DNA from: Candidatus Chlorobium masyuteum
Lineage (GTDB): Bacteria > Bacteroidota > Chlorobiia > Chlorobiales > Chlorobiaceae
DNA: 64,000 nt
Assembly: GCF_011601315.1 (NCBI RefSeq)
Contig: NZ_JAAORA010000004.1
Coordinates: 135,456 to 199,455 of the forward strand
Direction of reading: 5' to 3'
Part shown: positions 1 to 9,780 of the stretch, piece by piece
Position numbering within the stretch: the first letter of the stretch is position 1
Layout of the letters: each line of letters starts with the position of its first letter
Program-made: the position numbers and the translations under genes
Notes under the pieces: model-generated
Database searches by the model: none
The model's input: the letters and a program-made list of their open reading frames with translations, nothing else
Told to the model about the DNA's origin: nothing

Positions 1-232
1 ACTTTCTTCCAAGGCATACAAAAAGTGCTTTTTGAGCATCAAGATTTAACATATCAATTTGTTCAGAGGTCCAATGATCCCTAATAAAATCAGCCACCTC
101 ATTTGCAATAGGATAAACAGTTGAATTATAACACTTCAAGCAACTTTCTGCTTCTGATATTGATAATCCGTATTTCTCCCGCTGAAATCGCCGTTTATCC
201 GACAGGCTAAACCAATCAAAATCAAGACACAT
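1..232 (-). CDS. Hypothetical protein, 3' end outside the window
   Basis: A leftward reading frame opens with ATG at 232-230 and stays open to the window edge (77 codons). An in-frame TAA lies about 25 bases upstream, so this ATG is the first possible start. The visible part begins MCLDFDWFSLSDKRRF and is charged and soluble-looking, with no signal peptide or membrane segment. I do not recognise the family. It lies downstream of, and on the same strand as, the DUF2442 fusion gene, about 140 bases away, so the two could be cotranscribed. Confidence 0.55.
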   Translation of the reverse strand, partial: MCLDFDWFSLSDKRRFQREKYGLSISEAESCLKCYNSTVYPIANEVADFIRDHWTSEQIDMLNLDAQKALFVCLGRK

Positions 233-371
233 AACCCATATAGTATTTTGGAATTAAAAGGCTCTTCGCAGAATTTAATGACAGAATTGTGAATATCTTC
301 ATAACATTAAAATACATTGGATTTAAAATCGCGCAGGGGAAACCCAACTACCAAATGCTAACAATTTCTTG

Positions 372-1595
372 CTAATCCTGCTGGGTAGCAAGTCGAAACC
401 GTTCAACCTTGAATTGCAATGCCCGCCGAGGCGGATTCGGGTAATGATACCCACAAGGCAGCCAATAACTCTTGGATTCTCTTACTTTGGGGAATGTCTC
501 GTAAAACTCGCGTTTGGTCATGATAAAGGTTCCAGCATTTGATACTATGCAAAACCTGTCGTTTATGCCCAGTGACTCAATCACATCAGCTTTGAAGCAC
601 AACCTATAGTGTGGGTATTTCGCAACACATTCGTTCAATTCTGCACATGGATCCTCTCCAGCCCCAGGGGCACTGCACTGGTCTGTCTTGTTGGCTGAAA
701 ATGCGTATCTGTATTCGCCCACCCCGACCGAGATAAGCAACGGCGTGCTGTCCACCAGCCTCAGGAAGTCTTCCCATATTGTTCGATAGATCGATTTGAA
801 CTGTTCATAAAAAAATGCAATAACTGTTGGATTGCTCCCGTGACGCTGCCATTCATACTTTGGAAGGTAGAAGTAGTTGCAAGGGTGAATATTGCGAGCA
901 AACCTTCTCACCAGCTCTTTACGATCCCATCGGCGAAAATGGACATCTCTATCTTTGACATCGAAAATATGCGCAACGTGCCATCCAGCCTTATTGATAC
1001 TTTCCGGTAAACGGACTTGAAACATATGGCTGGGGACTGACTCAATAAATGAATTAAATGATGCATACTGCCGAAAATGACCCGAAAAGAGCTGGTAGTG
1101 AATCCACCACGCTGGGGAATTGTCTGTTGGGCGCAACAGCTGGCCAAAATCTGTTGGTTCGATTTGACCACGTTTCTGACCAGCCACATAACGAATGAGA
1201 AACAGAGTATCTGCAGAGTCCAGATAGGAACAGAATTGTCTATGGAACTCTTCTACGACAGATGGTAACAGAAGTACATGCTTTGCCCAACCATCGTACA
1301 ACTCGCCCAGAGTTCCATTGTATGCCGATGGTGCTTCTTTGATTCTTAACGCCGTACTTTGTTCAACCATTTTCTGATACAGATACTCTGGTGCAAGGTC
1401 TGCATCATTTTCCCACCTGATAGTATGGACAACATCCGAGACTTCGAATTTCCTGAATGTGTTGTAATCTTTCAGTTTTTCAAACATAGAGCCCCGCAGC
1501 GCGTCCTTCAGATCAACCACCCCGCTTGCCGCGTTGTTAAACGTAATCTTTATCCGGTACTCCTCTATGTATTCAGCCTTAGTAACTTCTAACAT
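372..1595 (-). CDS. DUF2442 domain fused to an uncharacterised C-terminal region
   Basis: A 407-residue protein. Residues ~1-75 match the small DUF2442 family, with the pattern F-x-(D/N)-x(5)-G-x-V-D-L near the start and ending with the typical WENDADLAPEYLY. DUF2442 proteins are normally only ~80-100 residues and often occur with toxin-antitoxin-like partners. The remaining ~320 residues are unknown to me. Around residues 200-245 there is a pattern WHVAHIFD ... RNIHPCNYFYLP, where spaced His and Asn residues loosely recall HNH-type nuclease motifs; that is only a resemblance. No membrane segments or signal peptide are seen. It sits beside the Wadjet operon on the opposite strand, which suggests an accessory or defence role without proving one. 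Confidence 0.6.
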   Translation of the reverse strand: MLEVTKAEYIEEYRIKITFNNAASGVVDLKDALRGSMFEKLKDYNTFRKFEVSDVVHTIRWENDADLAPEYLYQKMVEQSTALRIKEAPSAYNGTLGELYDGWAKHVLLLPSVVEEFHRQFCSYLDSADTLFLIRYVAGQKRGQIEPTDFGQLLRPTDNSPAWWIHYQLFSGHFRQYASFNSFIESVPSHMFQVRLPESINKAGWHVAHIFDVKDRDVHFRRWDRKELVRRFARNIHPCNYFYLPKYEWQRHGSNPTVIAFFYEQFKSIYRTIWEDFLRLVDSTPLLISVGVGEYRYAFSANKTDQCSAPGAGEDPCAELNECVAKYPHYRLCFKADVIESLGINDRFCIVSNAGTFIMTKREFYETFPKVRESKSYWLPCGYHYPNPPRRALQFKVERFRLATQQD

Positions 1596-1960
1596 GATCT
1601 TTACTCCAGTGGCGGGTCAAAACGGCCTGTTTTTGAAGTATAACAAACAATTTCAGGCCATCAAAACAGCCGACAAAACACTAAAACCCGGCATCAATCA
1701 TCTGGTTGCCAGTAACTCACCAACTTGCAATCAAAAAAACGAAAGCAACCATGCAGGCCTGTCTTCCGGGAATTCCTTTTGTAACGGAACGCCAATTCAC
1801 GAGGCCTGCCGGATGAGATCTCTCCCTTAAGTCGAGATGACAAATAAGCAAGTCCAAAAAAAACCGGAGAAAAAGCTTTAACTTCAACTTCAAATCCCGG
1901 ACTGCATCAAGCAACTCTTATTACTCCGTAATCAACAGTTAGCTCCTGCTCATAACCTTT
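1596..1960. other. Intergenic region between divergent DUF2442 fusion and jetA
   Basis: A 365-base gap without a convincing gene. It must hold the promoters of both divergent neighbours, but I see no clear -35/-10 pair. Its middle holds a GC-rich stretch with two copies of AGGCCTG and then a half copy of the GTCGAGATGAC palindromic repeat (1812-1841), listed separately. Confidence 0.5.
1812..1841. repeat. Half copy of a dispersed palindromic repeat
   Basis: The stretch contains GAGATCTCTCC and ends in GTCGAGATGAC. This matches the right arm of the complete palindrome at 27716-27763 (GAGATCTCTCC, then TCGAGATGAC). The left arm (GTCATCTCGA) is absent here, so it looks like a truncated or decayed copy. 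It lies in the leader region of the Wadjet operon. Confidence 0.6.
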
Positions 1961-3412
1961 ATGACTCTCGACTACTCCACCCTGAACCTGCTCCGTCAGA
2001 ACCACCCTGCCTGGCGCCTGTTGTGCGCCCAGCATGCTCCGCTGGTGGCCGGTTTTCTGCACAGGGTCTTTATTGTGCCCAATGTGCGGATACTCTCGCA
2101 GGCTGATCTTGTCGAGGCGCTTGAAGATGAACTGTTTAACCTGCGTCAGCAACAGGCTTCCGACCCCTTTCCCGGTACAGCTCAAAGCTACCTGAATGAC
2201 TGGGCCGACAACGAGAAGGGGTGGCTGCGCAAATTTTATCCTGACGGAACGGATGAGCCTCACTTTGACCTGACGGCTTCAACCGAAAAGGCACTCTCAT
2301 GGCTGGAGAGTTTGACTGAGCGCGCTTTTGTAGGAACAGAGTCGCGCCTTCTTACCCTGTTTGAACTCTTGCGTCAAATGAGCACGGGAAGCGAGACCGA
2401 CCCTGAAGTGCGCCTGGCCGAACTGCAAAAACGCCGTGACGATATTGATGCAGAGATTGAGCGCACGCTTGCCGGTGAGATATCTCTGCTTGATGATACC
2501 AGCCTGAAAGACCGGTTCCAGCAGTTTCTGCAGCTCGCCCGTGAGTTATTAACCGATTTTCGCGAGGTTGAACATAACTTTCGCCGGCTCGACCGCCGCG
2601 TGCGTGAGCGCATCGCTCTTTGGGAAGGCTCAAAAGGTGAGCTGCTTGAAGAGATTATGGGTGAACGTGATACCATCGCCGATTCTGATCAGGGAAAAAG
2701 TTTCCGTGCATTCTGGGATTTTCTCATGTCGCAATCCCGCCAAGAGGAGTTAAGCCTGCTTCTCGAAGTGGTACTGAGCTTGCCGCCTGTTATTTCAATG
2801 CACCCCGACAGCCGTCTTCGACGCGTTCATTACGACTGGCTGGAGGCCGGTGAGCATACCCAGCGCACAGTGGCCCGGCTTTCCGAGCAGTTGCGCCGCT
2901 TTCTTGATGACAAGGCGTGGCTTGAAAATCGCCGAATCATGGACATTCTGCACGAAATCGAAACCCATGCCCTTGATGTGCGCGAAGACCTCTTCCCTCC
3001 AGGTGCATTTATGCCTCTCGACAGCTCCTCTGCTGCCATCGAACTTCCGTTCGAAAGAGCCCTTTATCGCCCTCCATTCAAACCATTGATTGCCGGAGTA
3101 GCGCTCGATGAAGGGGATGCAGAGATTGATACCGCCATTCTCTACGCACAGGTGGTGGTTGACCGCGCCGAGCTGCTGCGAAATATCCGCATGGAGCTTC
3201 AATCGCGCAGCCAGATCACCCTCGGAGAGGTTGTTGCGCGCCATCCTTTGCGTAACGGTCTTGCCGAACTGGTTGTATTGCTGCAACTGGCCAGTGAATG
3301 GCCCCGGACAGCCGTCGATGAAGGGGTAGAGGAACAGGTAACATGGCAAACCGGGACAGGTGTGACCAGAGAGGCAACCTTGCCGCGTATTATACTATTA
3401 AGAAACGGATAA
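1961..3412 (+). CDS. jetA: Wadjet protein JetA (DUF3375)
   Basis: A 483-residue protein recognised as DUF3375 from its start (LNLLRQNHPAWRLL, then a FLHRVF segment) and its length. It is the first gene of a four-gene set in the order typical of type I Wadjet. In this family JetA is the kleisin-like subunit that bridges the SMC-like ATPase heads of JetC. With JetB it forms a condensin/MukBEF-like loader that recognises closed circular plasmids by loop extrusion. The middle (~150-300) is rich in charged helices. The stop codon overlaps the start of jetB (TAATG), pointing to translational coupling. No good Shine-Dalgarno is visible before the ATG. Confidence 0.9.
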   Translation: MTLDYSTLNLLRQNHPAWRLLCAQHAPLVAGFLHRVFIVPNVRILSQADLVEALEDELFNLRQQQASDPFPGTAQSYLNDWADNEKGWLRKFYPDGTDEPHFDLTASTEKALSWLESLTERAFVGTESRLLTLFELLRQMSTGSETDPEVRLAELQKRRDDIDAEIERTLAGEISLLDDTSLKDRFQQFLQLARELLTDFREVEHNFRRLDRRVRERIALWEGSKGELLEEIMGERDTIADSDQGKSFRAFWDFLMSQSRQEELSLLLEVVLSLPPVISMHPDSRLRRVHYDWLEAGEHTQRTVARLSEQLRRFLDDKAWLENRRIMDILHEIETHALDVREDLFPPGAFMPLDSSSAAIELPFERALYRPPFKPLIAGVALDEGDAEIDTAILYAQVVVDRAELLRNIRMELQSRSQITLGEVVARHPLRNGLAELVVLLQLASEWPRTAVDEGVEEQVTWQTGTGVTREATLPRIILLRNG

Positions 3413-4047
3413 TGAACCACCATACAGATATTGAACCTGGCCGACCGGGTTATCCGGCACAGGAACTTGCGTCCATTGTGATCCCCCTTTTGAAAGGAGT
3501 GATCTACCAGGAGGAGAGCCCTGCTTTATGGATCGCTTTGCTCAACCTGCAAGCTTCTGTTCGGGATTACGTGGCAGTGCTTGGTCTGGAATTGACGTTC
3601 GACGAGGCGGAAGGATATGCTTTTTTGCGCTCTCGCTCTGACAACGAAACAGAGGGCACAAACACCGCTCCACGACTGATAGCTCGCCGTCAACTCAGCT
3701 ACCCGGTCAGCCTGCTGCTCGCGTTGCTTCGCAAAAAACTTGCCGAATTTGATGCCGGAGGCGGCGACACCCGCCTGATTATGTCACTGGACGAGGTAGT
3801 TGAGTTGATCCGGATTTTTCTGCCCCCCGCCAGCAATGAGGTCAAATTGATCGATCAGGTTGATGCCACGCTCAACAAAATCGCCGATCTTGGCTTTATC
3901 CGTCGTTTGCGGGGTGAACGGCAGATGATTGAAGTTCGCCGCATTATAAAGGCCTTTATTGACGCGCAGTGGCTGGCCGATTTTGATAAGCGCCTCAACG
4001 AATACCTGGAGCGACCTGCGCAACCAATGGAGGGAAGTGATGAGTAA
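3412..4047 (+). CDS. jetB: Wadjet protein JetB (DUF4194)
   Basis: A 211-residue protein of the DUF4194 family. I chose the ATG at 3412 because it overlaps the jetA stop as TAATG. The frame is open further upstream (to 3343), but that extension lies inside jetA. Features that fit the family are a basic [19 protein letters not shown] stretch near the middle and a C-terminal winged-helix-like segment (DLGFIRRL ... [16 protein letters not shown]). JetB corresponds to MukE/KITE proteins and stabilises the JetA-JetC complex. Its last codons overlap the start of jetC by 8 bases. Confidence 0.88.
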   Translation: MNHHTDIEPGRPGYPAQELASIVIPLLKGVIYQEESPALWIALLNLQASVRDYVAVLGLELTFDEAEGYAFLRSRSDNETEGTNTAPRLIARRQLSYPVSLLLALLRKKLAEFDAGGGDTRLIMSLDEVVELIRIFLPPASNEVKLIDQVDATLNKIADLGFIRRLRGERQMIEVRRIIKAFIDAQWLADFDKRLNEYLERPAQPMEGSDE

Positions 4048-7000
4048 AGAACTTGAATTTGGCTTTGTTGCTGATGACCGGCTGGCTGGTTTTCGCCTGC
4101 AGCGCCTTGAGGTTTTCAACTGGGGCACCTTTGATGGACGGGTCTGGACGCTCAAACTTGGTGGAAGGAACGGACTCCTCACGGGAGATATCGGTTCGGG
4201 AAAATCGACACTGGTTGATGCCGTAACCACCCTTTTGGTACCCAGCCAGCACATAGCCTACAACAAGGCAGCAGGTGCCGATAACCGTGAACGAACGCTC
4301 CGCTCCTACGTGCTCGGCTACTTCAAGTCGGAGCGGCAGGAGAATCTCGGAGGTGGAGCCAAACCGGTTGCCCTGCGGGAACTCAACAGTTATTCGGTGA
4401 TTCTCGGCGTCTTTCATAATGAGGGGTACGACAAAACCGTAACCCTCGCGCAAATTTTCTGGATGAAGGATGCTGCTCAACCTGCCCGTCTTTATGCTGT
4501 ATGTGAACGTGACTTATCCATCGCTGCCGATTTTTCATCGTTTGGCACGGAAATCTCAACCCTGCGCAAACGGTTGCGTGGCTCAGGCATTGAGATGTTT
4601 GAAAGCTTCCCCAAATACGGTGCATGGTTCCGGCGGCGCTTTGGCATCGAAAATGAGCAGGCACTTGACCTCTTTCATCAAACCGTTTCGCTCAAGTCAG
4701 TGGGAAACCTGACCGATTTCGTGCGAAACCACATGCTTGAACCCTTCACGGTCGAACCACGCATTGCCGCCCTTATCCAGCATTTCGAAGATCTCAACCG
4801 CGCACACGAAGCTGTTCTTAAAGCCAAACGACAGATTGAGATGCTTGGGCCACTGGTGGCTGATTGCGACACTCACCAGACAATGGCGGAAAGAGCCGAA
4901 GAGCTTCGAGCCTCCCGTGAAGCCCTGCGCCCCTGGTTTGCATCGCTTAAACTCGAACTGCTCGAAAAACGCCATGCATCGCTTCAGGATGAGCTGAACC
5001 GTCACCATATCGCCATTGAGCGCCTTGACACAGAGCGCCGCGCCCGACAGGAACGTGACCGTGAACTGCGCCGAACCATTGCTGAAAACGGCGGCGACAG
5101 AATCGAAAGCATTTCGTCCGAGATTCTCCTGAAACAGGAAGATCTTGAACGGCGTACACAAAAAGCGTCCCGATACGAAAAACTTGTACGTCAGCTTGAG
5201 GAGCATCCAGCAACAACTGCCGAGGAGTTTCATCTTCAGCGTATCGGTCACACTGCCATGCTCGAAGCGACTGCTGAAGCTGAAGCAAGTGTTCAAAACG
5301 ATCTTAACGAGTCAGGAGTCCTCTTTACACAGGGGCGCAATAAGCATGAGCAACTCAGTGCAGAGATCAAAAGCCTGAAAGCGCGCATGAGCAATATTGA
5401 TGAAAAACAGATTGCCATGCGCCGTTCGCTTTGCACTGCCTTGAATATCGCGGAAGCCGGGATGCCGTTTGGAGGTGAGCTGCTCCAGGTACGTGAAGAG
5501 GAGAAGCTCTGGGAAGGAGCCATTGAGCGAGTGCTCCGCAACTTCGGACTCTCGCTGCTGGTGCCCGACCAACACTACCAGAAAGTGGCGGAATGGGTTG
5601 ACAAAACCCACCTGAAAGGACGTCTTGTCTATTTCAGGGTACGCCAGCACACCCGCAGCAACGAACAGTTGCCGGATCATCCCGTTTCACTGTCACGCAA
5701 GCTCGCCATCAAGGCCGACTCACCTTACTATGACTGGATTGAACGTGAAGTGGCTCATCGTTTCGATCTGGTCTGCTGCATGAATCAGGAGGAGTTCCGG
5801 AGAGAGAAAAAAGCGATAACCCTGGCAGGGCAGATCAAGTCGCCGGGTGAACGCCACGAAAAGGATGACCGCCACCGCCTTGACGACCGCAGCCATTACG
5901 TACTCGGATGGAGCAATACTGCCAAAATTGCGGTACTGGAAGCAGAGGCCACGCGGCAGAAAAATGAGCTTGCCGACCTTGCCGGACGCATAAGCACATT
6001 GCAGCAGGAGCAAACCACACTCAAGGAGCGCCTGAAAACACTCTCCAAGCTTGACGAATATCCCGATTTCCGCGATCTCGACTGGCAGCCGGTAGCATTT
6101 GCCATTGCCAAACTCGAAACAGAAAAACGAGAACTTGAAGCAACATCAAATATTCTGCAAACTCTGACCGCACAGCTTGCCGCGCTCGAAGAAAAGCTGA
6201 AGGAGACGGAGCGGCAACTGGACGACCGAAAGGATAAACGCTCAAAAATCGAGCAAAAAATCATCATCAACAGTGAATCGCAAGAGCAGACCCGAACGCT
6301 GCTTGACGAAGCTGGCCCTGAATCAGCCGAACGATTCGCACTGCTCCAGCAGATGCGCACCGAAGCTTTCAGTGACCAGTCACTGACGGTTGAATCCTCC
6401 GACAATCGCGAGCGGGAGATGCGTGACTGGCTTCAGACAAAGATTGACTCCGAGGACAAAAAGCTCTCTCGGCTCGGCGAAAAGATCATCAGGGCGATGA
6501 CCGAATACAAGGAGGAGTGGAAGCTCGAAACCAGGGAGGTGGATGTCAACATTGCCGCAGGGTTTGAATATCGCTCAATGTTTGCCCAACTCCAGGCTGA
6601 CGATCTTCCTCGATTCGAGAGTCGCTTCAAGGATCTGCTTAACGAAAACACCATCCGTGAAGTTGCCAATTTTCAGTCGCAACTGGCCCGCGAGCGTGAA
6701 ACCATCAAGGAGCGCATTACCCTTATCAATGAATCGCTCACGCAAATCGACTACAATCCGGGCCGCTACATCAGCCTTGAAGCACAGATGAACCTTGATC
6801 TTGACATTCGTGAATTTCAGTCTGAGCTGCGAGCCTGCACCGAAGGCTCACTGACCGGCTCGGATGACGCACAGTACTCCGAGGCAAAATTCCTCCAGGT
6901 ACGGCGTATCATCGACCGATTCCGTGGACGTGAAGCCTATGCTGACCTCGACCGGCGCTGGACTGCCAAAGTGACCGATGTACGCAACTGGTTTGTCTTT

Positions 7001-7408
7001 GCCGCCAGCGAGCGGTGGCGCGAAGATAACACCGAACATGAACACTACGCTGACTCGGGGGGTAAATCCGGCGGACAGAAAGAGAAACTCGCCTATACGG
7101 TGCTTGCCGCCAGCCTCGCCTATCAATTCGGCCTTGAATGGGGCGCAGTGCGCTCACGTTCCTTCCGCTTTGTGGTTATTGACGAAGCCTTCGGACGCGG
7201 CTCCGACGAGTCAGCGCAGTACGGCCTGCAACTCTTCGCCCAGCTCAACCTGCAACTGCTCATTGTCACACCGTTGCAGAAAATCCATATCATCGAACCG
7301 TTTGTATCCAGTGTCGGGTTTGTGCACAACGCGGAGGGACGCTCTTCGGTACTGCGCAACCTCAGCATCGAAGAGTACCAAGCCGAAAAAGAGAAAGCAC
7401 TCGAATGA
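4040..7408 (+). CDS. jetC: Wadjet SMC-like ATPase JetC
   Basis: A 1122-residue SMC/MukB-like ATPase. The start at 4040 is set by a strong GGAGGGA ribosome site 5-11 bases upstream and by the overlap with jetB; the frame extends to 3959 but that part is jetB sequence. The N-terminal head has a Walker A motif GDIGSGKST (residues 49-57). Long coiled coils fill roughly 270-480 and 620-960. The C-terminal head has a signature-like [10 protein letters not shown] (~1009) and Walker [13 protein letters not shown] (~1043). In Wadjet, JetC forms the motor that extrudes plasmid DNA and brings it to the JetD nuclease. All motor residues appear intact, so an active protein is expected. Confidence 0.93.
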   Translation: MSKELEFGFVADDRLAGFRLQRLEVFNWGTFDGRVWTLKLGGRNGLLTGDIGSGKSTLVDAVTTLLVPSQHIAYNKAAGADNRERTLRSYVLGYFKSERQENLGGGAKPVALRELNSYSVILGVFHNEGYDKTVTLAQIFWMKDAAQPARLYAVCERDLSIAADFSSFGTEISTLRKRLRGSGIEMFESFPKYGAWFRRRFGIENEQALDLFHQTVSLKSVGNLTDFVRNHMLEPFTVEPRIAALIQHFEDLNRAHEAVLKAKRQIEMLGPLVADCDTHQTMAERAEELRASREALRPWFASLKLELLEKRHASLQDELNRHHIAIERLDTERRARQERDRELRRTIAENGGDRIESISSEILLKQEDLERRTQKASRYEKLVRQLEEHPATTAEEFHLQRIGHTAMLEATAEAEASVQNDLNESGVLFTQGRNKHEQLSAEIKSLKARMSNIDEKQIAMRRSLCTALNIAEAGMPFGGELLQVREEEKLWEGAIERVLRNFGLSLLVPDQHYQKVAEWVDKTHLKGRLVYFRVRQHTRSNEQLPDHPVSLSRKLAIKADSPYYDWIEREVAHRFDLVCCMNQEEFRREKKAITLAGQIKSPGERHEKDDRHRLDDRSHYVLGWSNTAKIAVLEAEATRQKNELADLAGRISTLQQEQTTLKERLKTLSKLDEYPDFRDLDWQPVAFAIAKLETEKRELEATSNILQTLTAQLAALEEKLKETERQLDDRKDKRSKIEQKIIINSESQEQTRTLLDEAGPESAERFALLQQMRTEAFSDQSLTVESSDNREREMRDWLQTKIDSEDKKLSRLGEKIIRAMTEYKEEWKLETREVDVNIAAGFEYRSMFAQLQADDLPRFESRFKDLLNENTIREVANFQSQLARERETIKERITLINESLTQIDYNPGRYISLEAQMNLDLDIREFQSELRACTEGSLTGSDDAQYSEAKFLQVRRIIDRFRGREAYADLDRRWTAKVTDVRNWFVFAASERWREDNTEHEHYADSGGKSGGQKEKLAYTVLAASLAYQFGLEWGAVRSRSFRFVVIDEAFGRGSDESAQYGLQLFAQLNLQLLIVTPLQKIHIIEPFVSSVGFVHNAEGRSSVLRNLSIEEYQAEKEKALE

Positions 7409-8580
7409 ACTGGACAACCCCCGCCGAACTCAAGGCCCAGGTGCAGAAACTCTGGGATCGGGGCCTCCTGCTCTCCACCTTTTGTGGTGGCGAAGAGCTG
7501 TTTCCCTGTCGCCTGACACTGAAAGGGCCTGACTCACGGGAGCTGAGCAACTCATTTTCCGAAGTACGCGACTGGATTGCCCAACTCTCAAATGCAACAA
7601 AGCACTACCGGATTGTATGGCGCACCCTCAACCACCGGATTCTTGGAGCCAATGAAATACCGTCAGAGATCTGGATCGACACACTTGATGATGCTCTCGG
7701 CTTGATTGGCAAACGGCGAGAAGCCGAGCAGTTTGCTGCCCAGGTTGCACTCACCCGCAACTGCCAGCCTGAACTGCTCCCCTGGCTTGCAAAACGCCCT
7801 CTGCGTGCGTTGGAGCTGGCCGAAGAGTGGCCCCGCCTTCTTGACATCGTCGAATGGAAAAGAAATAATCCCCGACCCGGCATCTACCTGCGCCAGATTG
7901 ACCTCTGCGGAGTACACAGCAAGTTTATTGAAGGGTACCGCGGCGTGCTTGGAGAGCTGTTCGACCTCGTGCTTCAGCCGGAAGAGATTAATGCAACAGC
8001 CACAGGCTCCGGTGGATTTTGCCGCCGGTATGGATTTCAGGACAAACCCCAGCGGGTGCGCTTCAGAATCCTCGACCCTGAACTGTCAATACTGTCAACC
8101 GGGACCGATCAGGATATTACGGTAACACAGGCAACTTTTGCCCAACTGGAGATCGCAGCCACAAAGGTCTTCATCACCGAAAACGAAATCAACTTTCTCG
8201 CATTTCCCCCGGTTCCGGCAGCAATGGTAATCTTCGGAGCCGGATACGGTTTTGAGAACCTCGCTGAAGTACATTGGCTCCATGACCGGAAAATCCACTA
8301 CTGGGGAGACCTCGACACCCATGGCTTCGCCATCCTCAACCAACTGCGCAAATTCTTTCCCCATGCAGCCTCCCTTCTGATGGATCGTGAGACACTGATG
8401 CAGCATCAAACACTCTGGGGCACAGAACCATCCCCCGAAACCGGTACCCTCACGCGCCTGACCGCTGAAGAAAGTACGATTTACGATCAATTACGCTTTG
8501 ATGAGCTGGGCCATCACATCCGGCTTGAGCAGGAAAAGATTGGATTCGAGTGGCTGGTTATGGCTTTGGGGAAGAATTGA
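7405..8580 (+). CDS. jetD: Wadjet Toprim-like nuclease JetD (DUF3322/DUF2220)
   Basis: A 391-residue protein that starts in an ATGA overlap with jetC. The N-terminal half fits DUF3322, including the stretch [18 protein letters not shown]. The C-terminal half fits DUF2220, a topoisomerase VI/Toprim-like fold. The acidic metal-binding residues are visible as FITENEINF (~257) and [13 protein letters not shown] (~300-311). JetD is the subunit that cuts the plasmid once JetABC has reeled it in. The set is complete and in canonical order jetABCD. The last 23 bases overlap an antisense ORF fragment. Confidence 0.92.
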   Translation: MNWTTPAELKAQVQKLWDRGLLLSTFCGGEELFPCRLTLKGPDSRELSNSFSEVRDWIAQLSNATKHYRIVWRTLNHRILGANEIPSEIWIDTLDDALGLIGKRREAEQFAAQVALTRNCQPELLPWLAKRPLRALELAEEWPRLLDIVEWKRNNPRPGIYLRQIDLCGVHSKFIEGYRGVLGELFDLVLQPEEINATATGSGGFCRRYGFQDKPQRVRFRILDPELSILSTGTDQDITVTQATFAQLEIAATKVFITENEINFLAFPPVPAAMVIFGAGYGFENLAEVHWLHDRKIHYWGDLDTHGFAILNQLRKFFPHAASLLMDRETLMQHQTLWGTEPSPETGTLTRLTAEESTIYDQLRFDELGHHIRLEQEKIGFEWLVMALGKN

Positions 8581-8665
8581 AATCTTCCAGACCAAGGCGC
8601 CGCTCTCCAATGCTCTTCGGAATGCGGATACCGATCATCTGATCTGCTTTCTCTTTTTCCATCAT
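8558..8665 (-). pseudogene. Short antisense ORF, possible ribbon-helix-helix fragment
   Basis: A 35-codon leftward frame (start 8665, stop in the 3' end of jetD) preceded by a good ribosome site, GAGGAAG. It begins MMEKEKADQMIGIRIPK. The IGIRIPKSIGERR segment resembles the first beta-strand and start of helix 1 of ribbon-helix-helix (CopG/MetJ-type) antitoxins, but the ORF stops there. Upstream lies a near-perfect 19-base tandem direct repeat (8672-8709), the kind of site such repressors bind. I infer a toxin-antitoxin gene cut off by the Wadjet insertion or by decay. It could also be a chance ORF. Confidence 0.3.
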
Positions 8666-8671
8666 CTTCCT

Positions 8672-8709
8672 CAATACATGTTATACAATGCAATACATAT
8701 TACACAACA
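8672..8709. repeat. Tandem 19-base direct repeat, possible operator
   Basis: Two adjacent 19-mers, each starting CAATACAT and matching at 15 of 19 positions, lie between jetD and the DUF1778/GNAT pair. They sit directly upstream of the leftward ORF fragment at 8558-8665 and about 115 bases before the rightward antitoxin start. Direct repeats at antitoxin promoters often serve as autoregulatory operators. Which gene this one serves cannot be told from sequence. Confidence 0.4.
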
Positions 8710-8822
8710 TCAACAAGAATCAACAGAAATCACAAATTCAATCGCAAAACTCTTCCCCATTGGCTTGATTGATTATATCTGTATATTCCGGTAAATTGCC
8801 GTACAAAACAAACAGGCTGATC

Positions 8823-9137
8823 ATGAGCACAAATCTCAAGCGAAAAGGAATGAAAGAGCCAGTCGAGGCGAAGGCTCGCCTTGAAGCACGGATAACCCGA
8901 ACTGTTCACGCACAAATCAAACGGGCCGCCGAGATTCAGGGGCGAACGGTAACTGATTTTGTCGTCTATGCTGCACTTGAAGCGGCAACGAAAGCCATTG
9001 AGGAAGATTCTGTTATCCTGTTGTCGATCGAAGGGCAGAAGGCTTTTGCCGAGGCCTTAATGAATCCTCCAGAGCCCAATGCTGCACTGCGAAAAGCTTT
9101 CGAAAGTCACTCCGAACTGTTTGGCCAGGCAAAATAA
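8823..9137 (+). CDS. DUF1778 family antitoxin (TacA-like)
   Basis: A 104-residue protein. The ATG at 8823 (MSTNLKRKGMKE) is preferred to the longer frame from 8769, because the extension does not look like the family. Residues ~15-50 (ARITRTVHAQIKRAAEIQGRTVTDFVVYAALEAA) form the ribbon-helix-helix typical of DUF1778 antitoxins, and the C-terminal tail would bind the toxin. In TacA systems the tail masks the acetyltransferase active site and the complex represses its own promoter. The toxin gene follows after 11 bases. Confidence 0.85.
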   Translation: MSTNLKRKGMKEPVEAKARLEARITRTVHAQIKRAAEIQGRTVTDFVVYAALEAATKAIEEDSVILLSIEGQKAFAEALMNPPEPNAALRKAFESHSELFGQAK

Positions 9138-9148
9138 CCGGTTGCGTT

Positions 9149-9649
9149 ATGAGCCACCCAACATTTTCAGTGGAACCACTGAACAGTAACCATGTCAGAG
9201 AAGGGTTCAACTCTGGATCTGAAGTTCTCGACAACTACTTTGCAGTTCAAGTCGGCCAGGATATCAGGAGAAATATCACCAGGTGCTTTGTGGCAATTGA
9301 TAACATTAGTCAAAAAATCGCAGGCTACTATACGCTTTCGGCTGCTCAAATACCGTTGCCTGGGTTACCTGAAGTGATCACCAGGAAAATGCCTCGCTAT
9401 CATGCAGTGACCGCCTCAAGAATAGGGCGTCTCGCCGTTGACAGCTCTTATCAGGGAAAGCGGATCGGCAGCGCTCTTATCGCTGATGCCCTTCTCAGGT
9501 CATCAACTTCATCAATGGCAGTATATGCACTGCTCGTTGACGCAAAAAATGAACAAGCAGAAGCCTTTTATCTACACCACGGTTTTATTCCCTGCATCGA
9601 CCGCCTTCACACTCTCTTTTTACCACTGAGCACCATCAGCAAAATCTGA
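9149..9649 (+). CDS. GNAT acetyltransferase toxin (TacT-like)
   Basis: A 166-residue GNAT protein. The acetyl-CoA binding motif A is IGRLAVDSSYQGKRIGSAL (residues 92-110). A C-terminal AFYLHHGF places a tyrosine at ~141, where TacT toxins carry the catalytic Tyr. TacT-type toxins acetylate charged aminoacyl-tRNA and block translation, and the DUF1778 partner just upstream supports this reading. The pair lies between Wadjet and nrdJ and may act as a stability or defence module. The exact tRNA target cannot be predicted. Confidence 0.85.
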   Translation: MSHPTFSVEPLNSNHVREGFNSGSEVLDNYFAVQVGQDIRRNITRCFVAIDNISQKIAGYYTLSAAQIPLPGLPEVITRKMPRYHAVTASRIGRLAVDSSYQGKRIGSALIADALLRSSTSSMAVYALLVDAKNEQAEAFYLHHGFIPCIDRLHTLFLPLSTISKI

Positions 9650-9704
9650 CCTGTACCCGGATATAGTAGACGGAAAGAAAAATGAGAGTGGTAAAAAAAA
9701 GAAA

Positions 9705-9735
9705 AGTCAGGAAAGCTTTTTCAGCCATCCTGACT
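9705..9735 (+). terminator. Probable terminator after the toxin gene
   Basis: An 8-base-pair stem (AGTCAGGA with TCCTGACT) closes a 15-base loop, followed by CTTTAATT. The loop is large and the T tract short, so it is a weak candidate. Its position, about 55 bases after the toxin stop and between two converging transcripts, makes sense. Confidence 0.45.
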
Positions 9736-9780
9736 CTTTAATTCAAAATCCAGCATCCAAAATCAATCCTCTGATCGGGG

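Noticed and set aside
3959..4039. Upstream extension of jetC by 27 codons
   Set aside because: This part is jetB sequence in another frame; the ATG at 4040 has a strong ribosome site.
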